Assembly: GCA_029936155.1 (NCBI GenBank)
Contig: JAPYUK010000004.1
Location: 51,185-89,090, forward strand
Length of the DNA: 37,906 nt
From: Dehalococcoidia bacterium
GTDB taxonomy: Bacteria > Chloroflexota > Dehalococcoidia > Lucifugimonadales > Lucifugimonadaceae
Reading direction: 5' to 3'
Notes under the pieces: generated by a model
Told to the model about the DNA's origin: nothing
The model's input: only the letters and a program-made list of their open reading frames with translations
Database searches by the model: none
Part shown: positions 8,600 to 16,840 of the stretch, piece by piece
How the letters are laid out: every line of letters begins with the position of its first letter
Position numbering within the stretch: position 1 is the stretch's first letter
Made by a program: the position numbers and the translations under genes

Positions 8600-10288
8600 T
8601 TAATTCTCGCCTGTACTATCCGAGTCATCGTCAGCCGCTTCCTCGGCAACCACGGTCGCGCCCATCGCCATAGCGGCACGTACCATTGCGCTCTCCTGCG
8701 TAGCCGATGTCCCGCCATTTCCAGTAGCCGTGCTGTCAGCGCCGCCACCACCGTTGGCGGCCTCTTCGGCGGCTTCCTTTGGAGATCGGATCTGTAGCTC
8801 AAGCTCAGTTTCGTATGCTTCAGTAATCGCGGCCTTCAGTGCGTCTTTTGATCGCTGATCCTGCATCTCTTCCATGAAATTGTTCTTCATGGCATTGCTC
8901 TTAAAGCGAAGAGAAATCTTGCCGTCAACCGGCTCTGGAACCTCGATATTGCGAAGCAACGATCCCACCACGTAACGGCGGTTCTTCGTGCGACGCATAG
9001 CCCAGACAACCTTGTCCCACTGTGCCTCGACCGGCGTTCGGTCACGCCGCGTCGCTGGCTTTTCTGGCTCTGAGTTTTCTGTGCTCTGTTGTTGAACGTT
9101 CTGTTGTGGCGCGGATGTCTGGCGCGTCTGCCCGGCTCCCGAAGCAGCGACCCCGCCAGAAGTAACTGCCGCCGCTCTCGGTGCAGCCGGATTTGTAGTC
9201 GCCTGTAAAACGGCAAGCTCTAGGGGAAGCGGTGATGACGAGTTGGCTTTTATATCGGCCTGCCCAAGTGCCGTCAAAATGTGCAGAATTTGGGTCATTT
9301 TTGCGGGTCGAGCGGCCTGGGACATCACTTCGGAGAACTCAGATCCCTGAGAAATCGAATCCTCGACACCGGCCTTCAGAAGCAATGCAACACGAAGAGC
9401 GTCAACTGCGCCCGATCTCAACGCCCGCAGGTCTGCACCTCGCTGTGCCTCACGATTTATCACGGTCAACGCTTCCGCGGCGTTCTTGCCCAGCAGTGCT
9501 GACGCAAGCTCAAGGCTTGTTGCCGTGTCGCCGAGGCCCAATAATTCCCGTGCCTGCGACTCCGTTATCTCCGAAGGTTGGCCATCCTCACCGCTCTGGC
9601 CATACGAAACATATAGCTGTTCGAGCAGGTTCTCGGCATCACGCAACGAACCCCACGCAGTCCGAGCGATCATCTCAAGAACAGCCGGCTCGATTTCGAC
9701 CTCCTCGACCTCGCAAACCTCGATCAGCCGTTCGATAACGTCATCATTCGACAGTCGCCTGAAATCGAACCGCTGACACCTGCTAACAATCGTCGCAGGC
9801 AATTTGTGTGCATCAGTCGTCGCCAGGATCATGACGATGTTTGGCGGCGGCTCTTCGAGGGTCTTTAACAGCGCGTTGAACGCCGCATCGGTAAGCATGT
9901 GTACCTCGTCGATGATGTACACCTTGTACTTACCCGCAACCGGCCTGAACTGAACGTTGTCACGCAGTTCACGAATATCTCCGATACCGCGATTCGAGGC
10001 AGCATCGATCTCTATGAGATCCATGTAGCGACCTTCGTCGATCGCTATCGAGGTTTCGGAATCAGTAATTGGCTCGCCTTCGGGAGTCACTTCCGAATTA
10101 AGCGCCTTGGCAAGAATCCGCGCAGTGGAAGTCTTGCCGACTCCGCGTGGGCCAGTGAACAGATAAGCGTGCGATACGCGGTCGGATGTGATGGCACGTT
10201 TGAGTGTTTGCGTTACGTGCTGCTGCCCCGCCACCTCGTCAAAACGAGTAGGGCGCCACTTCCTATAAAAAACCTGACTACTTGTCAC
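8600..10288 (-). CDS. dnaX: DNA polymerase III subunits gamma/tau
   Basis: DnaX is the clamp-loader ATPase. The 562-residue product has Walker A GPRGVGKT at residues 46-53, Walker B IIDEVH near 125-130, and sensor-1/arginine-finger SRC at 169-171. Domain III and a disordered, Gln/Ser- and Ala/Gly-rich C-terminal part follow. A notable departure is residues 64-80 (LNSEVTPEGEPITDSE): bacterial DnaX normally has a four-cysteine zinc module here, and no cysteine is present. The start is GTG. The gene is 41 bp downstream of ybeY and 134 bp upstream of ybaB on the same strand. No slippery A-run for a programmed gamma frameshift was noticed. Confidence 0.96.
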   Translation of the reverse strand: MTSSQVFYRKWRPTRFDEVAGQQHVTQTLKRAITSDRVSHAYLFTGPRGVGKTSTARILAKALNSEVTPEGEPITDSETSIAIDEGRYMDLIEIDAASNRGIGDIRELRDNVQFRPVAGKYKVYIIDEVHMLTDAAFNALLKTLEEPPPNIVMILATTDAHKLPATIVSRCQRFDFRRLSNDDVIERLIEVCEVEEVEIEPAVLEMIARTAWGSLRDAENLLEQLYVSYGQSGEDGQPSEITESQARELLGLGDTATSLELASALLGKNAAEALTVINREAQRGADLRALRSGAVDALRVALLLKAGVEDSISQGSEFSEVMSQAARPAKMTQILHILTALGQADIKANSSSPLPLELAVLQATTNPAAPRAAAVTSGGVAASGAGQTRQTSAPQQNVQQQSTENSEPEKPATRRDRTPVEAQWDKVVWAMRRTKNRRYVVGSLLRNIEVPEPVDGKISLRFKSNAMKNNFMEEMQDQRSKDALKAAITEAYETELELQIRSPKEAAEEAANGGGGADSTATGNGGTSATQESAMVRAAMAMGATVVAEEAADDDSDSTGEN

Positions 10289-10329
10289 TTCAAAACCAGT
10301 CTCATCACGTATTCGTAAACAATAAAGGG

Positions 10330-10845
10330 CTAATCCCTAAACATTTTGGCCAAAACCACGTCTGTTTTGCCGAACATCTCTTTTTCTTCATCCGGTTCAG
10401 CATGATCGTAACCGAGCAGGTGAAGCACACCATGGATCGTCAGCATCGCCAGCTCATGTTCTGGCGACTTCCCGTTCTCAGCAGCCTGCCGCACCGCCTG
10501 TGGCAGTGAAATCGCTATATCACCAAGCCGATCATCTGCCGAATCGTCTAAATCAAGCCAGTTGTCATCGGCTGCATCACCAGCGTCATCAATCACATTG
10601 AAAGACAAAACATCAGTGATCTCGTCCTCGCCCTTAAAGTCCCGATTCAAATACCTGATTCGCTCGTCGCCGGTGACCATTACTGTGATCTGATCTGGCC
10701 CTTCATCATGCTCAGCATCAAGACACGCTAGTGCGGCCTTCATCACTAGAGATATCTGCGATTCGGACAGCTCTTCGAGATCGAATACGACCTCAACGCG
10801 TCCATCTTCTGAGGTAAACGAATCGGTGTCGGCAGGGGACTTCAA
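10330..10845 (-). CDS. ybeY: Endoribonuclease YbeY, rRNA maturation factor
   Basis: YbeY is a zinc-dependent ribonuclease involved in 16S rRNA 3' maturation and ribosome quality control. The 171-residue product carries the diagnostic [11 protein letters not shown] at residues 138-148, whose three histidines bind the metal. The upstream [16 protein letters not shown] matches the family core. An acidic insertion ([20 protein letters not shown]) precedes the conserved [10 protein letters not shown]. The apparent start is TTG with AGGA rather far upstream, so a slightly different start is possible. It lies in a same-strand run with dnaX downstream. Confidence 0.95.
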   Translation of the reverse strand: MKSPADTDSFTSEDGRVEVVFDLEELSESQISLVMKAALACLDAEHDEGPDQITVMVTGDERIRYLNRDFKGEDEITDVLSFNVIDDAGDAADDNWLDLDDSADDRLGDIAISLPQAVRQAAENGKSPEHELAMLTIHGVLHLLGYDHAEPDEEKEMFGKTDVVLAKMFRD

Positions 10846-10903
10846 AGTGCTGCCATCCTAGCACGCTTGCGGGCGTATTCGAGGCTCGATGTCAGGCAAT
10901 ATA

Positions 10904-11236
10904 TCAGCCCATTCGCCGCGCTATCTCGGCTTCCTCGGCCAGTACACGTATCTTCGAATAGAGAGGTGCGTATCGGGGGTCGCTGTTTGCAAGCTCTCCG
11001 GCCTCGATCCGAGCGTGCAATATGCCGAGTCTTATCTCGGGCGAGCTAAGCTGCCCAACTTCGAGATATGTACGTGCGTTGTAGAGATTCGGGATCAACT
11101 TGTCGCTGATGGCTCGAGCGACCCAGCGTTCGGCGGGTGGCGCGGCGATCTCTTCGGCCATCTGAACCGCTTCTTCGAGTGTAATTAGTACCTCTGGACC
11201 CGTTGGCCAGAGGCCTTCGGCTTCATTTATCGGCAT
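10904..11236 (-). CDS. Small protein with possible MerR/excisionase-like helix-turn-helix
   Basis: The 110-residue product is not securely recognised. Residues ~18-60 (TLEEAVQMAEEI...RWVARAISDKLIPNLYNARTYLEV) have the layout of an excisionase- or MerR-type winged HTH: an 'aA..a' helix, a 'W..r.i..g.Ip' recognition segment, and a wing. The C-terminal half is helical and charged. No membrane segment is seen. It lies 25 bp after the VanZ-like gene and 58 bp before ybeY, in the same direction. It may be a small DNA-binding regulator; this is a weak inference. Confidence 0.65.
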   Translation of the reverse strand: MPINEAEGLWPTGPEVLITLEEAVQMAEEIAAPPAERWVARAISDKLIPNLYNARTYLEVGQLSSPEIRLGILHARIEAGELANSDPRYAPLYSKIRVLAEEAEIARRMG

Positions 11237-11261
11237 CTTCGCTGCTTGGTTTTTAGTTCGG

Positions 11262-11666
11262 CTATCCCGCTGAACGTGCCCTGTATCTACGAATGAGAAA
11301 CCAAAATACCACTACTAACACCGCTCCGAAAACATCTGCAACCACGTCTACGGCTTCAGATGAGCGGCCTTCAACGTTTGATTGGTAAATCTCGTCGAGT
11401 ATTCCGTATGCGAGCGCAACAAATATCGTCGCGTAAGCGATGAGTCCTGCTGAGACTGGCCTGAGCAGCACGAGCGTGCGCAGTACAAACACACTCAAAA
11501 CGAAGTACATGCCAACGTGAGCGATAGTTGTCGCAAATGGCAACCATGAAATCGCCTCGCTCGCGCCCTCGTAATCACTACCCGGCTTATTGGAAAGCGA
11601 ATGGATCAACCCCATCCAAGCGACCGCAAGTAAAGCCCACAACCATGTTCGGTCAAGTTTTTTCAA
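11262..11666 (-). CDS. VanZ-like integral membrane protein
   Basis: The protein has four hydrophobic stretches and the VanZ-family features WMGLIHSLSNKPG, AHVGMYFVLSVFVLR and AYGILDEIYQSNVEGR followed by the conserved D-x-x-AD-x-x-G helix. Function in this family is largely unknown outside teicoplanin resistance. I prefer the TTG at 11666 (134 residues) because AGGA is six bases upstream and the family similarity begins there. The longer ATG reading from 11777 (171 residues) would translate the type B repeat at 11701-11736, which is unlikely to be coding. It heads the minus-strand run towards ybeY. Confidence 0.85.
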   Translation of the reverse strand: MKKLDRTWLWALLAVAWMGLIHSLSNKPGSDYEGASEAISWLPFATTIAHVGMYFVLSVFVLRTLVLLRPVSAGLIAYATIFVALAYGILDEIYQSNVEGRSSEAVDVVADVFGAVLVVVFWFLIRRYRARSAG

Positions 11667-11700
11667 GTTAGATCCTGCAGAAACGGCCTGCACCCAGTCC

Positions 11701-11736
11701 CTCGACCGAAGCGTAGTGTAGTGGAGAGAACTTCGG
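11701..11736. repeat. Dispersed repeat, type B
   Basis: The 36 bp starting CTCGACCGAAGC match the reverse complement of 33167-33202 at 31 of 36 positions. It overlaps the dubious N-terminal extension of the VanZ-like reading frame. Confidence 0.75.
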
Positions 11737-11943
11737 TGGTGAGGCGTGTCGGCGAGCGGTTTGTCGTAAGGCATCATCCCTGCGACAACTCTCGCTGCAA
11801 AGGGAGAGAAAGATCCTGAAAATGACCCTTCGACGGCGCTCAGGATGACAATATTCGCGGGATTGCGTTAAGCCCACCGGGACGCGACCACGACAACAGT
11901 CGATCGAAACCAACCTGTCTTTCAGAAAACCGGGCTAAACCCG

Positions 11944-12294
11944 TTATGCCTCCCACTCCCACTCGCTGTCGAAGGCTAGGTTCATCGGGGACCACCAGTC
12001 GTCCTCGGCAGCTTGCGGAACCTTCTGCTGATACGTCGACATCAGGTCGTTCCATTCCTCGGCCCGCTTCGACGCCGTGTAACTCTGGAAGTCACGCCGA
12101 GCATCGAAATCATCGGGAACCGTGCAGTACATGAACAGGTGATTCCCACTGCGGAAAATCTCCATCCGTTCAATCCCGATGCCCTTCAACGCTTCCAACA
12201 CTTCCGGCCACACGTTTAGGTGGTATTTCTCGTACTCGGCAATGATCGCGGGATCGTCTTTCAGATCAAGAACCTGTGCAATCGACTTTGACAT
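11944..12294 (-). CDS. L-rhamnose mutarotase family protein (divergent paralog)
   Basis: The 116-residue product is a small alpha/beta-barrel dimer of the RhaM/DUF718 family, which interconverts anomers of a 6-deoxy sugar. Seen: EYEKYHLNVWPEVLEALKGIG, then ERMEIFRSGNHLFMYC and a tryptophan-rich end (DDWWSPMNL). The His in YEKYHLNVWPE fits the catalytic His of RhaM. I choose the ATG at 12294 with GGAG upstream rather than the TTG at 12309. It is transcribed away from a second rhaM-like gene 178 bp off. The substrate could be rhamnose, fucose or another methylpentose. Confidence 0.85.
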   Translation of the reverse strand: MSKSIAQVLDLKDDPAIIAEYEKYHLNVWPEVLEALKGIGIERMEIFRSGNHLFMYCTVPDDFDARRDFQSYTASKRAEEWNDLMSTYQQKVPQAAEDDWWSPMNLAFDSEWEWEA

Positions 12295-12472
12295 TCGTTG
12301 TTGCTCCAATGTGTGTCTAATAATTCACCGATAAATCATCATCCTGTCACCCATAATCGAGCATCCTGAGCTTGTCGAAGGGTTACGTAACGTACGGATT
12401 TCGATGGGTGCATAGCCTACACTCTGAGGCACCAGAAAATTTTCGCATAGATACGGAATCGGGAGGTTCTAG

Positions 12473-12796
12473 ATGCAACGAGTCGGATTCGAAATGAATA
12501 TTCACCCGGAAATGGTCGATGAATACAAGCAGCGCCACGACGACATCTGGCCCGAAATGAGCGAGGCGCTGATCCGCACCGGCTGGCGCAACTACACGAT
12601 CTTCTTCAAAGATGATGGCACCCTGTTCGGCTACGTCGAATGCGACGAATCATTCGAAGCATCGCTCGCAGGAATATCGCAAGAAGACGTCAACCAGAAG
12701 TGGCAAGACGATATGTCACCCTTCTTCAAACTCCCAGAGGGGGCACATCCCGACCAAAACATGATCCAATGGCGAGAAGTCTTCCACGCCGACTGA
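12473..12796 (+). CDS. L-rhamnose mutarotase
   Basis: The 107-residue product matches RhaM length and pattern: QRVGFEMNIHPEMVDEYKQR, HDDIWPEMSEALIRTGWRNY, then FGYVECDESFEASLAG and the ending WREVFH. The His of RHDDIWPEM is the likely catalytic residue. A strong ribosome binding site GGAGG lies six bases before the ATG. The family equilibrates alpha- and beta-L-rhamnose ahead of rhamnose isomerase or dehydrogenase. No isomerase, kinase or aldolase of the rhamnose pathway is adjacent, so the pathway must be elsewhere. Confidence 0.92.
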   Translation: MQRVGFEMNIHPEMVDEYKQRHDDIWPEMSEALIRTGWRNYTIFFKDDGTLFGYVECDESFEASLAGISQEDVNQKWQDDMSPFFKLPEGAHPDQNMIQWREVFHAD

Positions 12797-12909
12797 GTGC
12801 CGGTGTATCTGTGTCCCGAGCGAAGTCATAGAAGCCGAGGGATCTGGTGTCGGGTCGTGCAAACGACAATCTTTAAACAACTTGCTGACCATCCACCAAC
12901 CGACTGTCA

Positions 12910-12928
12910 TCCTGAATTTATTTCAGGA
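12910..12928. repeat. Dispersed palindromic repeat, type A
   Basis: TCCTGAA-TTTAT-TTCAGGA, flanked by GTCA and TCTTTC. It lies between the rhaM-like gene and the frameshifted pyrophosphatase-like gene. Confidence 0.85.
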
Positions 12929-13039
12929 TCTTTCTCCCCCTATGCGGCGAATAATTAACTCACCCAAAGTAACACCCCAGCGAATCACTACAACTCTTCA
13001 ACCTCCCGAAAGAACCGCACGTGCCCTAAGACCCTAACG

Positions 13040-13350
13040 GTGAAAAATTCTGAAACTCTCTCAGTCAACTTGTAACCGAAAGCAACATTGTCATCGACCG
13101 ACCAAAAGACACGCCACGCCCGAAATACCCGGAACTCATCTACCCCCTTGATTACGGATACCTCGATGAAACCAGCGCAATTTATGGCGATGGCGTCGAT
13201 GTCTGGATCGGCAGCCAACCAAACCCTCGGGTCACCGGAATTCTGGCAACTGTCGACCTCTTCAAACGAGATGCCGAAATCAAAATCCTCTACGGCTGTA
13301 CTGGAGATGAAATAATGCTCGCCTTCAACACCTCAAACACCGACCACTAG
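13040..13350 (+). pseudogene. Inorganic pyrophosphatase-like gene, frameshifted in a CT repeat
   Basis: Frame 1 from about 13060 to the TAG at 13348 encodes SNIVIDRPKDTPRPKYPELI, then YPLDYGYLDETSAIYGDGVD, VWIG and KRDAEIKILYGCTGDEI. This is the short pyrophosphatase-like family common in Chloroflexota (compare Y-P-x-D-Y-G-Y and D-G-D-G-x-D-V-W). Frame 1 has a TGA at 13051 and no start codon downstream. A GTG at 13040 opens another frame (KNSETLS) that would join perfectly if the CTCTCTC at 13056 had one CT less. The gene is thus broken by a 2-bp expansion, or the base calls are wrong, or the repeat is phase-variable. Antisense ORFs here are shadows. Confidence 0.75.
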
Positions 13351-13402
13351 GGCGCCAACCTGATTCGGAGATGAATTCAGCCAGCTCTAAGCACCTAAAC
13401 TC

Positions 13403-14461
13403 ATGACCACAACACGCCTAACCTCCACCTCCATCGAACTTCCCAGCGCGCTTGAAGCCATCGAAACATTCTTCGACAACGGCTGGTCAGACGGACTTCC
13501 CGTCGTGCCGCCAACGCCCGAGGCTGTGGCCGCAATGCTCGACGGCGCGAGCCTTGCCCCTGAAGCAATCCTCGGTGTCGAGCCGGTCAAAGGCGCAATC
13601 ATCACTGCTGAAAAAGCGGCCATAAACGCTGTGATGGCAGGTTGTAAACCCGAGTACATGCCGGTCGTGGTTGCCGCCATCGAAGCGATCACCCGGCCTG
13701 AGTTCAACCTTCACGGCATCACGGTTTCCACGATGGGTGCAGCGATTCTCCTAGTCGTAAACGGACCTATAACGAAACAACTCGAAATAAACTCTGGCGT
13801 ATCAGTATTCGGACCCGGTCACCGCGCCAACGCGACGATAGGCCGTGCGATTAGGCTGATCGTCCTGAACGTGCTCGGAACGAGAAGCAACGATGGCCTC
13901 GACAAAGGAACACTTGGGCACCCCGGCAAGTACACGTGGTGCATCGCGGAGAACGAAGATCGACTACCGTGGGAGCCACTCCACGTCACCCGCGGACTCA
14001 ACGAAAACGACAGCGCAGTAACCGTTTTCTCAGGCCTCAGCGGCACTCCATTCGGCGAACACGAAACCAGCGATCCTGAACAAATCCTCGACGCCTACGC
14101 GCAACGAATGTACCCACTGGGTCCCGGCGTAGGCGAGACAATAATAGTCATCGCTCCCGAACACGCCGCCCACTTCGAACGTGAAGACTGGGACAAGAGG
14201 CGAGTGGAGCAGCACCTGTTCGAATCGGCACGAAAAACAGTCGCACAGTGGGCCGAAATGGGTCTGCCAAGCGGAACACGAACAGGACAGGCCGAAACTC
14301 CCGCTAATCCCGACGACGTGCTCAACTTACTGGCGTCTCCGGAGTCGGTTATCCCGATCGTAGCCGGTGGTGACGGCGGCGCGTGGAGCATGGTGATCCC
14401 GACCTGGGGCCGTGGTCTCGGTTCGAAGGCTGTCACACGCCAGATCGTCACAAACGGGTAA
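13403..14461 (+). CDS. Conserved protein of unknown function, partner of the UGSC selenoprotein
   Basis: The 352-residue product has no signal peptide and no clear transmembrane anchor. Conserved-looking blocks are WSDGLPVVPPTPEAV near residue 29, EKAAINAVMAGCKPEYMPVV, LHGITVSTMGAAILLVVNGP, FGPGHRANATIGRAIRLI, and GHPGKYTWCIAENEDRLPWE. Two cysteines (in AGCKPEY and TWCIAEN) stand in such blocks and could have redox or metal roles. The ATG of the selenoprotein is 22 bases after this TAA, so the two are almost certainly co-transcribed. From memory this family is often found beside UGSC-type genes, but I cannot name it or give it a reaction. Confidence 0.85.
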   Translation: MTTTRLTSTSIELPSALEAIETFFDNGWSDGLPVVPPTPEAVAAMLDGASLAPEAILGVEPVKGAIITAEKAAINAVMAGCKPEYMPVVVAAIEAITRPEFNLHGITVSTMGAAILLVVNGPITKQLEINSGVSVFGPGHRANATIGRAIRLIVLNVLGTRSNDGLDKGTLGHPGKYTWCIAENEDRLPWEPLHVTRGLNENDSAVTVFSGLSGTPFGEHETSDPEQILDAYAQRMYPLGPGVGETIIVIAPEHAAHFEREDWDKRRVEQHLFESARKTVAQWAEMGLPSGTRTGQAETPANPDDVLNLLASPESVIPIVAGGDGGAWSMVIPTWGRGLGSKAVTRQIVTNG

Positions 14462-14483
14462 GATGTCGGCACAGGAGATTCAA

Positions 14484-15029
14484 ATGGCTCAAGAAACTTC
14501 ATTTCACGTTCTCGATCCGACCGCAAGCCAGTCGATAGCGACTGACGGCATGGCGGATCGACCCGACTCGCTCGCTGGAATGCGCATTGGCCTTCTCACC
14601 AACGACAAGATGAACGCCGCCAATCTCCTCGACGCTATTTATGACGTTCTCGCCGAACGATTCGAAGTCTCCAGTGCGTTTCGAGTTAACAAAGGCGACG
14701 CCTCACGACCTGCCGAGCCGGAGTTTCTGACAGATTTCTCGAATGAAGTCGATGTGGCGCTACTGGCCAACGGCGACTGAGGAAGCTGCTCGTCGTCCAG
14801 TGTGTACGACTCACTCAAGCTTGAAGCCCTCGGAGTCCCGGCGATCGCAATATGCACCGAGCCGTTCGAATCCGGTGCTCAGGCAATGGCAAACCTTGGC
14901 GGAATCCCTGACTATCCGTTCGCGCTAATCCAGCACCCTATCGGTAGCCTCACCCCCAAACAAATCCGAGAACGAGCGATCGAAGCGGCTCCGCAGGTAC
15001 TCGACTCCCTCCTTGCCCGTAGGGCGTAG
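14484..15029 (+). CDS. UGSC-family selenoprotein with in-frame TGA (Sec99)
   Basis: The gene reads 181 residues if the TGA at 14778-14780 is decoded as selenocysteine. Upstream: RIGLLTNDKMNAANLLDAIY...VDVALLANGD; downstream in the same frame: GSCSSSSVYDSLKLEALGVP, AIAICTEPF and a C-terminal helix ending SLLARRA, TAG at 15027. The join gives Sec99-Gly-Ser-Cys102, the motif that names the UGSC family; homologs in other bacteria carry Cys-Gly-Ser-Cys. The Sec/Cys pair probably forms a redox-active selenenylsulfide, substrate unknown. I start at ATG 14484 because AGGAG lies six bases upstream; ATG 14463 is also in frame. Without Sec insertion only a 98-residue truncated product would be made. selA, selB, selC and selD are not in this window. 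Confidence 0.92.
14781..14822 (+). promoter_or_regulatory. Candidate bacterial SECIS stem-loop
   Basis: Directly after the TGA, GTCGT (14792-14796) pairs perfectly with ACGAC (14806-14810) around a nine-base loop CCAGTGTGT, and AAGC (14783-14786) can pair with GCTT (14819-14822) lower down. Bacterial SECIS hairpins lie within the coding region about 15-40 bases after the UGA and expose a G/GU in the apical loop for SelB; the loop G residues here are 20-24 bases after it. SelB recognition is inferred, not shown. Confidence 0.65.
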
Positions 15030-15269
15030 CTATCGCTACGGCCAACATTACATTCCTAAAAGTTATAACCACCCGCAAAGCATCCTGTGTGTACCTCGTG
15101 GCGTAAGCGCCTTCAGCTTTGCCCAACATTCTCCAAACTCTTCCGCACCAACGCCGAAAAGTACTATCGGATCTAAGAAGGAAACAGGCCACTGCAATAA
15201 TCCATGTAAGCGTAGTATGTTGCCGATCAATCGGGACTTCGAAGGCCCTGCAAACATTCACAGGCGGCA

Positions 15270-16769
15270 TTGACCGAACAACCACAACAACCAGTCGCCG
15301 ATTACGCAGACGGACGGAACCTTTGGATTCCATTCTCAGCAGTCGGTATTTCGCTTGTCACGATGGTGGCGAGCATGTCGATGACCGTTGTCGCGTTATC
15401 CGAAATCGCCGACCATTTCGGTGTGACGCTGGGGTCTGTGTCCTGGGTGGTCATAGTTCAAGGTCTTGTGATCACGGCACTCATGATGCCCATGGGAAGA
15501 CTCGGCGACATCATCGGCCGCAAAAAAATTCACATGGCCGGACTTTTTACCTTTGCGACTGGAACGGTGATCACGGCTTTAAGTCCCAGTTTCGGATTGT
15601 TGATCGGTGCACAGATCGTTGCGGCCATAGGGAATTCCATGCTCCAGTCTGTTGGAACGGCGATGATCCTGTCGGTATTTCCGCCAAGCGATCGCGGGAA
15701 GGTTCTAGGCACTCAAACGACAATGGTGGCGATCGGAATGGCGGCCGGTCCGATAGTCGCGGGGATCATCCTGCAATTCCTGCCATGGCAATCGATCTTC
15801 CTTGTACTTCTCATTCCTATAACCGTTGCTATCGTCCTCGGATTTGCCGTTCTGGATGAGAAAAGGGTTAGCAGGGGGATGGCAACCGACAAGCCCCCAT
15901 TCGACTTCGTTGGAGCAATCGTCTCGGCGCTGGTCGTCGTTCTCGTCGTCCTCCTCATCAATAACCCGTTCCGGATTGCAGTCGTTTCCCCGCTGATGAT
16001 AGGTGGAGCACTTTTTGCTGTGATCTTGTCCGCCTATTTCGTTTGGTGGGAACTGCACACCGAATCGCCGATGTTAGAGCTCCGAATGTTCAAAAACCGT
16101 GTGCTGAGCATGGCATCGACTGCCCGGTTATTCGGCTTTATTGGAGCTGCGGCATTCTTTCTGCTGATGCCGATCTACCTGATCAGCATCCGGGGATTTG
16201 AAGAGGCATTCGCAGGTGCCGTGCTGTTTTTGTCTCCAGTTGGTCTGGCTCTCTCCGCACAAATATCGGGTCGGCTGGGAGATAAATTCGGTATGACGTT
16301 GTTCATGACCGTAGGATTTGGATCCTTTCTATTCACTGCGCTAGCGTTGGCTTTTATTTCCGCAGATTCACCAGTTTGGATTTTGATGGTCATCCTGTTT
16401 GTAAATGGCGTGGGGTTAGGGACCTGGAATGTGTCATCAAACAGCATGGTCATGGGCGCTGCTCCTAAGGCGGCGATGGGTGTTGTTAGTGCGCTTACGA
16501 ACCTGACTCGCAACGTCGGTAGCGTGGTGGGTCAAGCCATCATGACCTCGGTCGTGGTCGGGGTTATGCTTAGCCGAGGATTCGATATTCCACTGAGCGA
16601 GGTTGCAGACAATCCAGATGCAACGCTGGCATACATGGCTGGATGGCGCACAGCCTTCTTGCTCGTAGCCGTATTCGCACTGATAGGACTGGTTATCGCA
16701 CTAACCACCAGACTGCGCGAAGAAAGCACCCGGGACAAAGTGGTGCCCACACAAGTCCCGCAAAAGTAA
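15270..16769 (+). CDS. MFS drug/metabolite exporter, DHA2 (EmrB/QacA) type
   Basis: The 499-residue polytopic membrane protein has about 14 hydrophobic segments, which fits the 14-TM DHA2 proton antiporters. The inter-helix signature GRLGDIIGRKKI lies between TM2 and TM3 (residues ~76-90), and motif C-like sequence GMAAGPIVAGIIL in TM5. The tail GWRTAFLLVAVFALIGLVIA is typical for the last helix. The start is TTG at 15270 with a weak AGGCGG; an internal ATG would lose TM1. It follows the selenoprotein by 240 bp on the same strand, a gap with only a small hairpin CGTAGC-TATC-GCTACG at 15025-15040. Substrate not predictable. Confidence 0.92.
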   Translation: MTEQPQQPVADYADGRNLWIPFSAVGISLVTMVASMSMTVVALSEIADHFGVTLGSVSWVVIVQGLVITALMMPMGRLGDIIGRKKIHMAGLFTFATGTVITALSPSFGLLIGAQIVAAIGNSMLQSVGTAMILSVFPPSDRGKVLGTQTTMVAIGMAAGPIVAGIILQFLPWQSIFLVLLIPITVAIVLGFAVLDEKRVSRGMATDKPPFDFVGAIVSALVVVLVVLLINNPFRIAVVSPLMIGGALFAVILSAYFVWWELHTESPMLELRMFKNRVLSMASTARLFGFIGAAAFFLLMPIYLISIRGFEEAFAGAVLFLSPVGLALSAQISGRLGDKFGMTLFMTVGFGSFLFTALALAFISADSPVWILMVILFVNGVGLGTWNVSSNSMVMGAAPKAAMGVVSALTNLTRNVGSVVGQAIMTSVVVGVMLSRGFDIPLSEVADNPDATLAYMAGWRTAFLLVAVFALIGLVIALTTRLREESTRDKVVPTQVPQK

Positions 16770-16840
16770 CCTCACCATCTATCCGATGCACGACCTTACA
16801 ACCTAACCACCGCCGCCCGATCTCCCAGAAGAAGTCGCAA

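Noticed and set aside
9232-9738. 168-codon ORF on the plus strand
   Set aside because: It is antisense to dnaX, basic and low-complexity, with no family resemblance.
12988-13218. Minus-strand and overlapping plus-strand ORFs
   Set aside because: They are shadows of the pyrophosphatase-like gene, whose motifs lie in another frame.
14778-14780. TGA as an ordinary nonsense mutation or true stop
   Set aside because: The frame continues for 82 conserved-looking codons with no other lesion, the motif is exactly UGSC, and a hairpin follows; selenocysteine is the better explanation.
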